From assembly GCF_010078235.1 (NCBI RefSeq), contig NZ_JAABOS010000006.1, positions 219,918-283,917 on the forward strand: a DNA stretch of 64,000 nt. Reading direction: 5' to 3'. Positions 1 to 9,143 of this stretch are shown in pieces. This DNA is from Cognatundibacterium crateris. GTDB lineage: Bacteria > Pseudomonadota > Gammaproteobacteria > Burkholderiales > Burkholderiaceae_D. Position 1 is the stretch's first letter; each line of letters opens with the position of its first letter. The translations under genes were made by a program, and so were the position numbers. Below the pieces are notes generated by a model. That model made no database searches. It saw only the letters and a list, made by a program, of their open reading frames with translations, and was not told where the DNA came from.

Positions 1-1485
1 TTGAGGCAGTTCAAAATAAATTTTGATGTTTTTGTCTGCGTTGGGCGTGAAGCCCTTGGCTTCTTCGCCTGCTTCGCTCAGATATTCTTTGGGACTGAAA
101 CTTTTTCTGATCACCGTCTTATCTTTGGCGTCATTCAGGATCAGTTCCACATGGGGCCAGGCGAGCGGCATGGCGCTGTGATTTTGTAATTGCAGTGTGA
201 GCTGGAAGATATTTTTCTCACTGTCCTGAGAAATCAGTTCATTCGCCTCTATCGTAATCTGCTCAATTTTTGCTGGCAGGCTGATCTGGCAAGCCAGCAG
301 GGCGCAGGCTTTTTGCAAACCCGGCTTGCTATCCGGATACATCGCGGCAATGCTGTTGCGATTGAGGTAGACCACTTGTCCCAACAGCGCAGGAAGCAGG
401 ATGAGTGATAGCAGTGCATACACGATGGTCAGAATTTTTTTGCGTTTTTGGGCGCGCTCTGCCTGTAATACAAATTCCGGCTTGTCTTCAGTTGCCGGTT
501 CTGCTTGCGATACTGCTGCACTGTCGGCATTCAGTTCGTTTGTTTCTGTGAGTGATACGGATAAGTCTGTTGCAGACAGCGCGTGCATTTCTGCATCCGA
601 CAGCGGGAAGTCAGCAATAGGGTGCTCTGCCAGCAAAGGGTCGGCCTGCAGCGTATCCTGCTGCGTGAGTTCCGATAGTAAATCCGCGTCACTGCCATTT
701 TCTGCGACCGACCAGTCAATTTCCGGTTCGCTTGCCAGTGCTGCACGGGTTTTCAGCTCTATACTGGACGCGATGCTGGCTTCCGATGCCTGGCTGTCCG
801 GCAACATGCTGTCCATGCCTTCACCCAGATCGAAGTCTATCGCCGCTGCACTGACGGCTGGCGCGTCCGTATTCACAGGTGTAGCCTGGCTGACTGGCGG
901 TTCGGCAGTCAGGATTGTGGATTCGGCCTGAAGCTGCAGGCGTTCCAGTTCTTGTTGTTCACGCAGCGCCAGTGCGAATTCGTCGAGCTCTTCCGCATCA
1001 GCTTTAGCCTCAACATCAGCTTCAACATCAGCTTCAACACGGCTGGCATGGCTCCAGACCTGTGGGCTTGCGGTCTGAGTTTCTGCGCTTGCAGTTTGGG
1101 TAGTGCTGATATGGCTGTCTGCTACATTCTGTGTCGCTGCTGCCAGCACGACACTTAATTCTGCATCTGCTGAATTGTTATCGCTGGCGCTGGCCAGCTG
1201 ATTCCGAGTGTTTGTGTCGCTTTGCACTTCGCTTGCTACTGCCGTTTGGAGGCCGATAGTTACAGCAGCAGGTGTCTGCACCAGCGGCTTGTTGTCCGCC
1301 TGAGCTGCTTGTGCAGACTGGCTGGCTGGCGCCGCTTTGACGGCATCCGGCGCCACCAGGTGTTCCACCCCATTGAAGGCCTGATGACAGGCGCCACAAC
1401 GGACCAGTCCGGCATGTAGCTTTAACTGGTCATTCGCGACCCGGAAGGTCGTTTGGCAATGGGGGCAACGGGTGGCAAGTGCCAT
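1..1485 (-). CDS. DUF3426 / MJ0042-type zinc-ribbon membrane protein (3' end outside window)
   Basis: The reading frame is open from an ATG at 1485 to the left edge, giving 495 residues with the C-terminus missing. The N-terminus carries a zinc ribbon of the MJ0042 type: CPHC at about residues 8-11 and CGAC about 20 residues later. A long low-complexity middle follows, rich in Ala, Asp, Glu, Ser and Thr, then a single hydrophobic segment (ILTIVYALLSLILLPALLG) and the start of the DUF3426 domain, which contains the CALLACQ stretch. This layout matches the DUF3426 family, whose function is not established. The start lies only 3 nt after the prmA stop codon, so the two are probably co-transcribed. 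A 12-bp tandem repeat inside the disordered region encodes VEAD units. The family call is firm; any role is unknown. Confidence 0.85.
   Translation of the reverse strand, partial: MALATRCPHCQTTFRVANDQLKLHAGLVRCGACHQAFNGVEHLVAPDAVKAAPASQSAQAAQADNKPLVQTPAAVTIGLQTAVASEVQSDTNTRNQLASASDNNSADAELSVVLAAATQNVADSHISTTQTASAETQTASPQVWSHASRVEADVEADVEAKADAEELDEFALALREQQELERLQLQAESTILTAEPPVSQATPVNTDAPAVSAAAIDFDLGEGMDSMLPDSQASEASIASSIELKTRAALASEPEIDWSVAENGSDADLLSELTQQDTLQADPLLAEHPIADFPLSDAEMHALSATDLSVSLTETNELNADSAAVSQAEPATEDKPEFVLQAERAQKRKKILTIVYALLSLILLPALLGQVVYLNRNSIAAMYPDSKPGLQKACALLACQISLPAKIEQITIEANELISQDSEKNIFQLTLQLQNHSAMPLAWPHVELILNDAKDKTVIRKSFSPKEYLSEAGEEAKGFTPNADKNIKIYFELPQ
1010..1045. repeat. 12-bp tandem repeat inside the DUF3426 gene
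   Basis: The unit tcaacatcagct occurs twice exactly (1010-1021, 1022-1033), followed by a degenerate third copy. It is in frame and encodes repeated Val-Glu-Ala-Asp in the disordered linker between zinc ribbon and membrane segment. Copy-number change would not shift the frame. Confidence 0.7.
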
Positions 1486-1488
1486 GGC

Positions 1489-2400
1489 TTATGCGGGTAA
1501 ATGACCGGCCAGGGCAACCCAGCCTTCATGTTCTGCCCACACGCTGAGCTGGATGAACGGCGCATAAGCGGCTGCGACTTCTTCGGCCTGGCGTGCCAAT
1601 ACGCCGGAAAGTATCAGTGCACCACCTGGCGCAACGCGTCCGGCCAGCATAGGCGCCATCAGCTTTAAGGGGCTGGACAGGATGTTAGCAACGACCACAT
1701 TGAATTTTTCAGATTCAGGATAGGCGACAGAAAATGGCTCTGGCAGCGCGTATTCGATTTCGCAATGATTGCGCTCAGCATTAAAACCAGCTGACTCTAT
1801 CGCTTGCGGATCAATATCGACGCCGATGACTTTCGCCGCACCCAGCTTTTTGGCAACCATGGCCAGAATGCCGGAGCCGCAGCCGTAATCCAGTACCGAT
1901 AAGCCTTGCGGCGCATGCGCTTCCAGCCATTCCATGCACAGACGGGTGGTCGGATGGCTGCCAGTACCAAATGCGAGGCCAGGATCGAGTTCGAGTACCA
2001 GTGCATTCGCATCCGGTGCATCATGCCAGCTAGGTACGACCCAGATGTTTTTGCCGATATGGATAGGCGCGAATTGGGATTGGGTCAGACGTACCCAGTC
2101 TTGCTCTTCAACGCTACGTGTAGTGTAAGCCGGCGTGGCTGGCAAACCGATACTGGCCGCTGCTTCTGCCACCAGTGCGGCGTGATCGATATCGACATCG
2201 GCGAGTGCAACTACACGGCTGCGATCCCAGGCCGCTTCATCCGGCTCCATGCCAGGCTCACCGAACAGCGGTTTTTCTGCATCGGTACCTTCATCTGCAT
2301 CTTCCACGGAAACTGATAAAGCACCGGTTTCCATCAGGGCATCCGATAAAGACTCTGCATGTTCACGCGCCACTTCGATGACGATTTCTATCCAACCCAT
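1489..2400 (-). CDS. prmA: Ribosomal protein L11 methyltransferase
   Basis: PrmA trimethylates ribosomal protein L11 using S-adenosylmethionine in the cytoplasm. The 303-residue length is normal for the family. The N-terminal half is the substrate-recognition domain. The C-terminal half is a class I methyltransferase fold with FGTGSHPTT at 144-152, the SAM-binding loop [10 protein letters not shown] at 171-180, the acidic VDID at about 194-197 and NILSSP at 239-244. It lies downstream of accBC on the same strand, an arrangement familiar from betaproteobacteria, and ends 3 nt before the DUF3426 start. The 228-bp gap to accC holds a hairpin, so it may have its own promoter. Confidence 0.97.
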   Translation of the reverse strand: MGWIEIVIEVAREHAESLSDALMETGALSVSVEDADEGTDAEKPLFGEPGMEPDEAAWDRSRVVALADVDIDHAALVAEAAASIGLPATPAYTTRSVEEQDWVRLTQSQFAPIHIGKNIWVVPSWHDAPDANALVLELDPGLAFGTGSHPTTRLCMEWLEAHAPQGLSVLDYGCGSGILAMVAKKLGAAKVIGVDIDPQAIESAGFNAERNHCEIEYALPEPFSVAYPESEKFNVVVANILSSPLKLMAPMLAGRVAPGGALILSGVLARQAEEVAAAYAPFIQLSVWAEHEGWVALAGHLPA

Positions 2401-2535
2401 AATTTGTTTCTTTCTCAGAACTCACGCAAAATTGTTCCGGTATGGCGGCCGTGCTTCGCCTTTTTGGCGGCCGGGCCGCCGCCGGAACGGTTTTGCCTAA
2501 ACTCTGTTGTTCTCAGTTTTAGTCTGTTGTAACGC

Positions 2536-2559
2536 ACAGAGGCTGTTGCCAGCCTCTGT
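2536..2559. other. Perfect 9-bp hairpin between accC and prmA
   Basis: ACAGAGGCT and AGCCTCTGT pair perfectly around a GTTGCC loop. No U-tract follows on either strand, so it is not a standard intrinsic terminator. It could stabilise the accBC mRNA end or attenuate readthrough into prmA. A GC-rich gcc-repeat stretch lies nearby at about 2445-2485. Confidence 0.4.
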
Positions 2560-2628
2560 ACACTTCTGCCAATTTCAGTTTGCGCTAATCAGGATGTGGC
2601 GCAGTCTGTTTTACTGATTTTTTACTGA

Positions 2629-3996
2629 TTACTTGACCTTCTTATCCAGCACTGGCATGCCTGCCAGTTTATGTTCCAGGTAGTGAATATTGGTGCCACC
2701 TTCGATAAAGCGTGCATCGATCATCAGTTCACGATGTAAAGGGATGTTGGTTTGTATGCCTTCCACCACCATCTCTGACAACGCGATCTGCATGCGACGT
2801 ATAGCCTGATCACGGGTTTCACCGTAAGCAATCACCTTACCTATCATGGAATCATAGTTAGGCGGTACAAAATACCCTGCATAGGCATGTGAGTCAACAC
2901 GAATGCCAGGGCCGCCCGGAGTATGCCAGGAAGTGATACGGCCTGGTGAAGGGATGAACTTGAACGGATCTTCAGCATTGATACGGCATTCGATCGCGTG
3001 ACCACGGAACTGTACCTGGTCTTGCGTAAAGCGCAGCTTTTCGTTGAAAGCGATACGGATTTGTTCCTGCACGATATCGATGCCGGTAATCATTTCTGTG
3101 ACCGGATGTTCAACCTGCACACGGGTGTTCATTTCGATGAAATAGAATTCGCCGTTTTCATACAGGAATTCAAAGGTACCCGCGCCACGGTAGCCTATCT
3201 TGCGGCAGGCTGCGGCACAGCGCTCACCGACTTTGGCGATCAGCTCGCGCGGAATGCCTGGTGCCGGTGCTTCTTCGATGACTTTTTGATGGCGGCGCTG
3301 CATAGAACAGTCGCGTTCGCCCAGCCAGACTGCATTGCCATGCTGGTCGGCCAGAATCTGGATTTCCACGTGACGTGGATTTTCCAGGAATTTTTCCATG
3401 TAGACTTCAGGATTGCCGAAGGCGGCACCGGCTTCGGTCTTGGTCATGGTGACTGCATTGAGCAGTGCAGCTTCGGTGTGAACCACGCGCATACCGCGTC
3501 CACCACCACCACCGGCAGCTTTGATAATGACCGGATAGCCGACTTTACGTGCAGTCTGGACGATCACCTTAGGATCATCCGGCAGTGCGCCTTCTGAGCC
3601 GGGTACGCAAGGTACGCCAGCTTCTATCATGGCATGCTTGGCTGAGACTTTGTCGCCCATCATACGGATGGATTCGGCACGTGGGCCGATGAAAACAAAG
3701 CCGGATTGTTCTACGCGTTCTGCGAAATCAGCGTTTTCAGACAGGAAGCCATATCCTGGGTGGATAGCCTGGGCATCGGTCACTTCCGCCGCGCTGATGA
3801 TGGCTGGCATGCTCAGATAGCTCAGATTAGAAGGTGCCGGGCCGATACAGACGGATTCATCCGCCAGTTTCACATACTTGGCTTCGCGGTCGGCTTCAGA
3901 ATGCACAACCACGGTTTTAATGCCCATTTCGCGGCACGCACGCTGGATACGCAATGCGATTTCACCACGATTGGCGATAAGAATTTTTTCAAACAT
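2629..3996 (-). CDS. accC: Acetyl-CoA carboxylase, biotin carboxylase subunit
   Basis: AccC carboxylates the biotin carried on AccB in an ATP- and bicarbonate-dependent step, the first half of malonyl-CoA synthesis for fatty acids. The 455-residue protein has the family's usual length and order: N-terminal ANRGEIA motif (8-14), ATP-grasp glycine loop GGGGGRG (162-168), HQKVIEEAP (236-244) and [14 protein letters not shown] (288-301), which includes the catalytic region. The gene follows accB by about 60 nt, as expected for an accBC operon. Confidence 0.98.
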   Translation of the reverse strand: MFEKILIANRGEIALRIQRACREMGIKTVVVHSEADREAKYVKLADESVCIGPAPSNLSYLSMPAIISAAEVTDAQAIHPGYGFLSENADFAERVEQSGFVFIGPRAESIRMMGDKVSAKHAMIEAGVPCVPGSEGALPDDPKVIVQTARKVGYPVIIKAAGGGGGRGMRVVHTEAALLNAVTMTKTEAGAAFGNPEVYMEKFLENPRHVEIQILADQHGNAVWLGERDCSMQRRHQKVIEEAPAPGIPRELIAKVGERCAAACRKIGYRGAGTFEFLYENGEFYFIEMNTRVQVEHPVTEMITGIDIVQEQIRIAFNEKLRFTQDQVQFRGHAIECRINAEDPFKFIPSPGRITSWHTPGGPGIRVDSHAYAGYFVPPNYDSMIGKVIAYGETRDQAIRRMQIALSEMVVEGIQTNIPLHRELMIDARFIEGGTNIHYLEHKLAGMPVLDKKVK

Positions 3997-4057
3997 GATT
4001 TAACTTTGCTGTAGCTATGGTTGCAGCTGCGGTGCCTGTCAGGCATCCCGGCCAGGA

Positions 4058-4516
4058 TTAGCCAATCACAAACAGTGGTTGACCGAACTCGACTGGCTGA
4101 CCATTCTCTACCAGGATTTGCTTAATCGTGCCTTCGTAATCGCTTTCAATTTCATTCAACAGCTTCATCGCTTCGATGATGCACAGGGTATCGCCCTTGG
4201 CGACGCTCTTACCGATATCCGCAAATGGCGCTGCGCCTGGTGCAGAAGAGCGGTAGAAAGTACCGACCATCGGTGATTTCACGATCAGGCCTTCCGGTGC
4301 TGCAGGTGCTGCTGCCACTGGCGCTGCACTTGCCAGCGGAGCTGCCGCTAAAGGAGCAACTTGTTGCGCCTGAGGCTGCATCATCACAACTTGATTCTGG
4401 GGCATGGCGGAGGACTTAACGATACGGACTTTGCCTTCACCTTCCGTTACTTCGAGTTCTGCGATATCCGATTCTGCTACGAGGTCGATCAGGGTCTTGA
4501 GTTTTCTTAAATCCAT
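4058..4516 (-). CDS. accB: Acetyl-CoA carboxylase biotin carboxyl carrier protein
   Basis: AccB carries the biotin that shuttles carboxyl groups between AccC and the carboxyltransferase. It has 152 residues: a short N-terminal region, an Ala/Pro-rich flexible linker at about 47-75, and a C-terminal biotinyl domain with [10 protein letters not shown], the biotinylated lysine being residue 118. The start is preceded by AAGGGGATTCCAC, a strong ribosome-binding site. Upstream lies a good sigma70-like promoter. AroQ is upstream on the same strand. Confidence 0.98.
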   Translation of the reverse strand: MDLRKLKTLIDLVAESDIAELEVTEGEGKVRIVKSSAMPQNQVVMMQPQAQQVAPLAAAPLASAAPVAAAPAAPEGLIVKSPMVGTFYRSSAPGAAPFADIGKSVAKGDTLCIIEAMKLLNEIESDYEGTIKQILVENGQPVEFGQPLFVIG

Positions 4517-4561
4517 GTGGAATCCCCTTGAAAAAAGTAGTTCTGGAAAAAGTAAGCGCGC

Positions 4562-4590
4562 AATATAGAGTGTTTACTCGGTTTCTGCAA
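4562..4590 (-). promoter_or_regulatory. Probable accBC promoter
   Basis: On the minus strand TTGCAG (4590-4585) and TATATT (4567-4562) are separated by exactly 17 bp, about 45 bp before the accB start. A second -10-like TATAAT occurs at 4612-4607 without a convincing -35. This is a consensus match by eye only. Confidence 0.55.
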
Positions 4591-4660
4591 TGCTTCCGCG
4601 CAGAAAATTATAAACTATTTTATTTAAATTTAAGCTAAGTTAGCGCGGAGATGGTAGAAG

Positions 4661-5098
4661 TTAGCGCTTTTTGAGGAAAAAATCAATCGCTAACCGGTAT
4701 CCGTCTGTGCCCAGGCCGCAAATTACACCTTGAGCGATGGCGGATAAAAATGAGTGATGCCGGAAACTTTCGCGCTGGTGCACATTGGAGATATGCAGTT
4801 CAATAAAAGGAATCGCCACACCAGCCAATGCATCCCGCAATGCCACGCTGGTATGCGTTAGCCCACCAGGATTGACCACAATGGCGTCAATTTGTTCCGC
4901 ACGTGCAGCATGAATGCGATCGATCAGCGCGCCTTCATGGTTGCTTTGGAAGCAGAACAGTTCTGCACCCGCCGCCCGCGCTTGCGCAATGGCGGCAGCT
5001 TCCACTTCAGCGAGGGTGGTGGAACCATAGGTTGCAGGTTCACGGGTGCCAAGCAAATTCAGATTGGGGCCATTCAGCAGCAGCAGTTTGCTTGCCAT
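4661..5098 (-). CDS. aroQ: 3-dehydroquinate dehydratase, type II
   Basis: AroQ dehydrates 3-dehydroquinate to 3-dehydroshikimate in the shikimate pathway. At 145 residues it is a typical type II enzyme. The N-terminal [13 protein letters not shown] segment carries the active-site loop with its catalytic Arg and the following Tyr. [12 protein letters not shown] and [17 protein letters not shown] supply the substrate-binding and catalytic His residues. It sits between the thioredoxin-like gene and accB, the usual betaproteobacterial order. A second shikimate enzyme, aroE, lies 10 kb away. Confidence 0.97.
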   Translation of the reverse strand: MASKLLLLNGPNLNLLGTREPATYGSTTLAEVEAAAIAQARAAGAELFCFQSNHEGALIDRIHAARAEQIDAIVVNPGGLTHTSVALRDALAGVAIPFIELHISNVHQRESFRHHSFLSAIAQGVICGLGTDGYRLAIDFFLKKR

Positions 5099-5170
5099 AG
5101 TCGCATTCAGTTTGACGAAGATGGCCGCATTTTGCCGTTAATAACCGCAGATTGGCAAGAAAAAAACGAC

Positions 5171-5716
5171 TTACTTTGATTTTTCCGCAGAATATTTGGC
5201 GATATCCGCTTTTAATTCCTGCATTTTCAAGCGCCCCAGATAGGTTTTGACCAGCTTACCTTGCGCATCCAGCATCACAGTAAATGGCAGACCACCAGCC
5301 TGATTGCCTAGCTGACGTGATAGCTCACTACCGTCCAGACCCGCGACAAATATGGGGTAGCTGACAGGATACTTCTGCGTGAATTCGGTGATATTGGATG
5401 GACTGTCTATGCCCAGACCCAGTATCTGCACCTTTTTAGATTTGAGTTCATTTTGCAATTCAGATAATTCTGGCATTTCTTGAACGCAAGGTTTACACCA
5501 GGTTGCCCAAAAATTCACGATCAGGAGTTGATTGCCGTATTGTGCCAGCGCGTGGGGTTTACCACTTGCGTCCGGTAAGGATTTGCTCATCAATTGTTTG
5601 ACTGCGCCGGATTGCGGTGTGTCCGGTGTGGAATGGACATTGCCAGCATAAATACCGAGACCGGCGCAGGTGGCGCCGACCAGGACGGCAAAGGAGAGGA
5701 ATTTTTTATTGATCAT
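5171..5716 (-). CDS. TlpA/ResA-family thiol-disulfide oxidoreductase
   Basis: This 181-residue protein has an N-terminal hydrophobic segment (about residues 6-24) that would export or anchor it, then a thioredoxin fold with WATWCKPC; the CxxC cysteines are residues 74 and 77. TlpA-type proteins reduce disulfides in the periplasm, often for cytochrome c maturation, but the partner here is unknown. The frame extends upstream to 5824, but the ATG at 5716 puts the signal segment at the N-terminus and follows an AGAGAG stretch, so I chose it. A minus-strand TATAAT lies at 5847-5842. The aroQ start is 72 nt downstream. Confidence 0.9.
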   Translation of the reverse strand: MINKKFLSFAVLVGATCAGLGIYAGNVHSTPDTPQSGAVKQLMSKSLPDASGKPHALAQYGNQLLIVNFWATWCKPCVQEMPELSELQNELKSKKVQILGLGIDSPSNITEFTQKYPVSYPIFVAGLDGSELSRQLGNQAGGLPFTVMLDAQGKLVKTYLGRLKMQELKADIAKYSAEKSK

Positions 5717-5968
5717 GATCGCTTGCTCTCTGTATGACTGAGTTGCTGGGTTTCTGACTGCCAGGCATCTTAGCGCAGTTTGTCTTAGCGCGTGTTCACG
5801 CAGCTTGATTGCACGCCGCCTCATAAGTGGTATTTGTGCAAATTATATGTAAAAATAGTAACGCGATTGACGCAATGCAGCAAAGGGCGGGCCATGGCTT
5901 GTGGCGGTGTGGGCGTAGTAAGTCCTTCACCGTGCCGGGAGCGTTGCCATGCTGAAGCCTTGAAACTG

Positions 5969-5998
5969 TTGCAATCGCTAATTTGCAATCGCTAATTT
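5969..5998 (+). repeat. 14-bp exact tandem duplication upstream of the DUF898 gene
   Basis: TTGCAATCGCTAAT is repeated head-to-tail at 5969-5982 and 5983-5996. The duplication ends 38 bp before the chosen ATG at 6035. It places a TTGCAA (-35-like, 5969-5974) 16 bp from GCTAAT (-10-like, 5991-5996), so it may form a promoter or a double regulator site. Confidence 0.6.
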
Positions 5999-6034
5999 GT
6001 CCGCCTTGAGGTCGTCACTGATTTGGAAAGTCTT

Positions 6035-7240
6035 ATGTTAAGTAGTCATGCATTACCTGTGGACCAGCTAAGCGCTCCGGCCACTGAAAGTCAGGATGCC
6101 ATGCCATCCAGTCCGCCCGTCACTTTGACGGACACGGCGCAGGTTCCGTCTGTCGACGACCGCATTTATTTTACCGGCAGCGGCAAGGAATACTTCCGTA
6201 TCTGGATCATTAACCTGTGCCTGAGCCTGCTCACGCTGGGTGTGTATTCGGCCTGGGCCAAGGTCAGGCGGCTCAAGTATTTTGACCAGAACACGGTGTA
6301 TGCAGGGGCGGTTTTTAATTTCCATGGCCGTCCAGAGGTGATTTTGCGTGGACGTATCATTAGCGTGATATTTTTGTTTTTTTATCACTATGTGTATGGC
6401 TTGTCTAAAATGAGTGCAATCCTGATCGCGGTGGCTTTGCTCTTCATGTTGCCGCTGATGCTCAGAGGGGCCTTACGTTTTCGCTTACAAAATACCAGCT
6501 ACCGCGGCATTCGCTTTCAATTTCATGGCAGCCGCATGCGTGCTTACCTGGTGTACTTGCCGGTGGTGGTGATATTTCTGTTGCCAGGCTTGGTGACTGT
6601 ACTGTATCCACGCCGCACCACCTTGCTTATATATGCCTTCCTGCCTTATTTGAGCTGGCCTTGGCTCTATGCGGGGATGAAGCGCTATCAAAATGGGAAT
6701 TTTGCTTATGGGCGTTTGCGCTCTGCCACGACACTGGGGTGGACTAGTTTTGTTTGGCCTTTCGTCGCTGCTGTTTTAGTGATGCTGCTGGCAGTGTTTA
6801 TCATTGGCTTGGTGACTGCTGTCACTGTCGATGGCTCTCAAATTTTCGCTAAGGATAAAGTTGCTTTTGCTTCTGTCCTGATGGCAATTATAGGCGGGCT
6901 CACCACCGCCTATATTGTTTATCTGATACTGGGTCCGGCTTTGCAAATCAGTCTCTGGAACCGGCTTTGGAATAGCACCTCTTTACAAGGCGTGCAAATT
7001 CAATCTGTACTGCCTATGCAGGCCTATATCAAATTGCAAACAAAAAATTTCTTCCTGACCATGTTGAGCCTGGGTCTTTATCGTCCTTTCGCAGTCGTGG
7101 CGGCGTATCGTTTCCGGCTTGAGCATATGCAACTGACGGTTGCCAGTTTTGAGGCGGCTGGAGCTGCCGCCGATGGCCAGCGCAGCACCGCGACTGCGGA
7201 TGCATCGGCAGATATGTTTGGTTTTGATCTTTCCTGGTGA
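6035..7240 (+). CDS. DUF898 (YjgN-type) integral membrane protein
   Basis: The 401-residue protein has a short polar N-terminus, then TGSGKEYFRIWIINLCLSLL, typical of the DUF898/YjgN family, followed by at least six to eight hydrophobic segments. It contains two related family blocks: YSAWAKVRRLKYF in the N-terminal half and a second round with LWNRLW and YRPFAVVAAYRFR in the C-terminal half. A TTG at 6023 is in frame, but GGAAAG is spaced correctly for the ATG at 6035. The M48 peptidase starts 10 nt after its stop, so the two probably form an operon. The function of the family is not established. Confidence 0.88.
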   Translation: MLSSHALPVDQLSAPATESQDAMPSSPPVTLTDTAQVPSVDDRIYFTGSGKEYFRIWIINLCLSLLTLGVYSAWAKVRRLKYFDQNTVYAGAVFNFHGRPEVILRGRIISVIFLFFYHYVYGLSKMSAILIAVALLFMLPLMLRGALRFRLQNTSYRGIRFQFHGSRMRAYLVYLPVVVIFLLPGLVTVLYPRRTTLLIYAFLPYLSWPWLYAGMKRYQNGNFAYGRLRSATTLGWTSFVWPFVAAVLVMLLAVFIIGLVTAVTVDGSQIFAKDKVAFASVLMAIIGGLTTAYIVYLILGPALQISLWNRLWNSTSLQGVQIQSVLPMQAYIKLQTKNFFLTMLSLGLYRPFAVVAAYRFRLEHMQLTVASFEAAGAAADGQRSTATADASADMFGFDLSW

Positions 7241-7250
7241 GGGTGATGTG

Positions 7251-8300
7251 ATGCAAGTATTGTATTTTGATGGACTTCACGCACAGCATCGTTCTGCACA
7301 GCTGCAGGATCACGGTGATGTCCTGGAGTTGAGTGGTGAAGCCTGGACGCAGCGTTACAGCAAAGCGCAAACCCAGCTGGACGAGTTATTTCGTGCAGCG
7401 CCAGGGTTTTTGCGCTTCCCGGACGGATCGCATGCCGAAGTACAGGCAGCCTCTGATAAGCAGGCGTTGCGCCAGATGATGGCTTACCAGCCCGGCCTGG
7501 TCGAGCGCTGGCAGTCAAAGTGGATGCTGGCCTTGCTGGCGATCGTCCTGATGGCGGCCATGCTGTTCAGTGTGTATCGCTGGCTGATCCCGGCGATTGC
7601 TGACCGGGCTGTGAACTGGGTGCCTGTCGCCGCTGAGCGTGAGTTAGGTGCCAGGGTGATGGCAGTCTTAGATGATCATACTTTCAAGCCGAGTCTGCTC
7701 ACCGACGCACAAATTTTGCAGGCCGAGCAGATACTAAAACGTACTAAGCCAGCGAATGCGCTGTTCCCGATTCATCTGGAGGTGCGTTATTCCGGCCAGT
7801 TTGGTCCAAATGCCTTCGCCCTGCCAGGTGGTACGGTCGTGGTGACGGATCAGATGATACGGCTTTTGCAAACGGAAAAAAATGCATTACTAAACCCTGA
7901 AGCAGAGGAGCGGCTCGCTGCAGTGTTCGCGCATGAAGTCGGCCATATTCAATATCGCCATCCCATGCGCGGGTTGATCAGTGATTCCATGATCACGATC
8001 ATGATGGCTACGCTGTTCGGTGATTTCAGTGTGGTTGCAACGGTGGCACCGGGCATTTTGCTCAAAATGGATTATTCGCGCGATGCTGAGACTGAGGCAG
8101 ACGCCTATGCGTTTGCGCGACTGCAGGTGCTGGGGATTTCCCCGGATCGCTTTGCTGAATTATTTGAAATGTTAAGCAAAAAAAGCGATAGTGCAATGAA
8201 CAGCCTGCCGATCTGGATGCGTAAAAGTCTGGACTATGTGAGTTCGCATCCGAATCCCAGGCTGCGCATAGAGCGTGCGCGCGCTGCAGCAGCTAAGTAG
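7251..8300 (+). CDS. Membrane-anchored M48-family zinc metallopeptidase
   Basis: The 349-residue protein has an approximately 85-residue N-terminal domain, one membrane segment at about 91-110 and a C-terminal M48 peptidase domain. The zinc motif HEVGH is at 228-232, and the third ligand is a Glu in DAETEAD (about 279-285). This resembles the BepA/HtpX/LoiP superfamily of envelope proteases, with the catalytic domain probably periplasmic. The frame is open back to 7140 inside the previous gene, but GAGGG at 7239-7243 is well placed for the ATG at 7251. The preceding DUF898 gene is a likely partner. Confidence 0.9.
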   Translation: MQVLYFDGLHAQHRSAQLQDHGDVLELSGEAWTQRYSKAQTQLDELFRAAPGFLRFPDGSHAEVQAASDKQALRQMMAYQPGLVERWQSKWMLALLAIVLMAAMLFSVYRWLIPAIADRAVNWVPVAAERELGARVMAVLDDHTFKPSLLTDAQILQAEQILKRTKPANALFPIHLEVRYSGQFGPNAFALPGGTVVVTDQMIRLLQTEKNALLNPEAEERLAAVFAHEVGHIQYRHPMRGLISDSMITIMMATLFGDFSVVATVAPGILLKMDYSRDAETEADAYAFARLQVLGISPDRFAELFEMLSKKSDSAMNSLPIWMRKSLDYVSSHPNPRLRIERARAAAAK

Positions 8301-8378
8301 CAGAAAATAGCAGAAAAGTTTGAACAGCCAGCCTCATGCAATACCGGCGCTGGCTGATCAGGCTGGCAGGCTGCCAGC

Positions 8379-8975
8379 TTATTCCGTGGGTGTAGCAATC
8401 AGCTGGCGTAAGGCTGACAGATTTGCGCGTTCATTACTGCGGGTTTGCCCGCTGCGCAAACCATCCTGTTCGTGCAGGATCAGATGTACGCCTTCATGTT
8501 TATATAAGAAACTGAGCGTCTCTATGCTCTCATTGCGCGCGTTATAGCTTTCTGATACCTCAAACTGCACATCTTTATTCAGCAGGAAAATCGCGACTTC
8601 CTTGGCATTATCGGTGTACAGATGCAGATAAATATCGGAATGCTGACCGGCGGTGCCATTCAGTACGGCGCCCACCAGATAAGGCTGGAATTGCTCCAGT
8701 TGTTCCATGATTTCCAGTGCCAGCAGGCGTAAATGCTGTAAGCGTTGCGGCTGGGTGTCGCCAAAGAACAGCGCATTGTATTCGCGCACTTCCTGTTCTA
8801 TCTGTGCATTGTCAGGAAGTACATCCCCTTTGATGCGCTGATTGCCCAGTAATTGTTTGGCGGCCTTCTTCTTGGCTGACGCGTAATCTGCGCCATCTTC
8901 AGCGATCATGCGGGCTGCCAGTGCCGCGATTTCCGCACGCAGTGCTTCGGCTTCATTCGGTGTGTGTATCATCAT
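8379..8975 (-). CDS. Uncharacterised protein with nucleotidyltransferase-like motif
   Basis: This 198-residue protein is predicted cytoplasmic: no signal peptide or membrane segment. The N-terminal half is helical and charged. The central part reads VGAVLNGTAGQHSDIYLHLY, which resembles the G-S/T...SD signature of minimal nucleotidyltransferases, although the second Asp of the usual DxD is missing. The frame runs upstream to 9155 and would overlap mpl, so I place the start at the ATG at 8975, which has a second ATG directly after it. It is divergent from mpl with a shared 168-bp spacer. No function can be assigned with confidence. Confidence 0.75.
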   Translation of the reverse strand: MMIHTPNEAEALRAEIAALAARMIAEDGADYASAKKKAAKQLLGNQRIKGDVLPDNAQIEQEVREYNALFFGDTQPQRLQHLRLLALEIMEQLEQFQPYLVGAVLNGTAGQHSDIYLHLYTDNAKEVAIFLLNKDVQFEVSESYNARNESIETLSFLYKHEGVHLILHEQDGLRSGQTRSNERANLSALRQLIATPTE

Positions 8976-9143
8976 GCGGGCATGATAGCCCAAGCCCGTC
9001 AGGCTTGCCACACGTCGCTGCTGCCCGGGCATCACCCTGAGCGGCTGCCGACGCCGCATTTCTGTCGTTTTCCACCGATTTCCCCATAGGGTATCCATGC
9101 TGATGTCGGGTAGAATTGCGGGATTCTGAAATTTAGAGGCATT

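Noticed and set aside
401..931. 176-residue Ser-rich plus frame at the left end
   Set aside because: It is opposite the low-complexity region of the DUF3426 gene; its serine bias is the complement of that region.
2445..2485. GC-rich gcc/ggc cluster between accC and prmA as a REP element
   Set aside because: I see no second copy in the window and no clean palindrome, so it cannot be called a repeat family.
4637..4667. Direct repeat AAGTTAGCGC twice, 21 bp apart, at the aroQ end
   Set aside because: The second copy includes the aroQ stop codon; the spacing is near two helical turns, but the repeat is too short to separate from chance.
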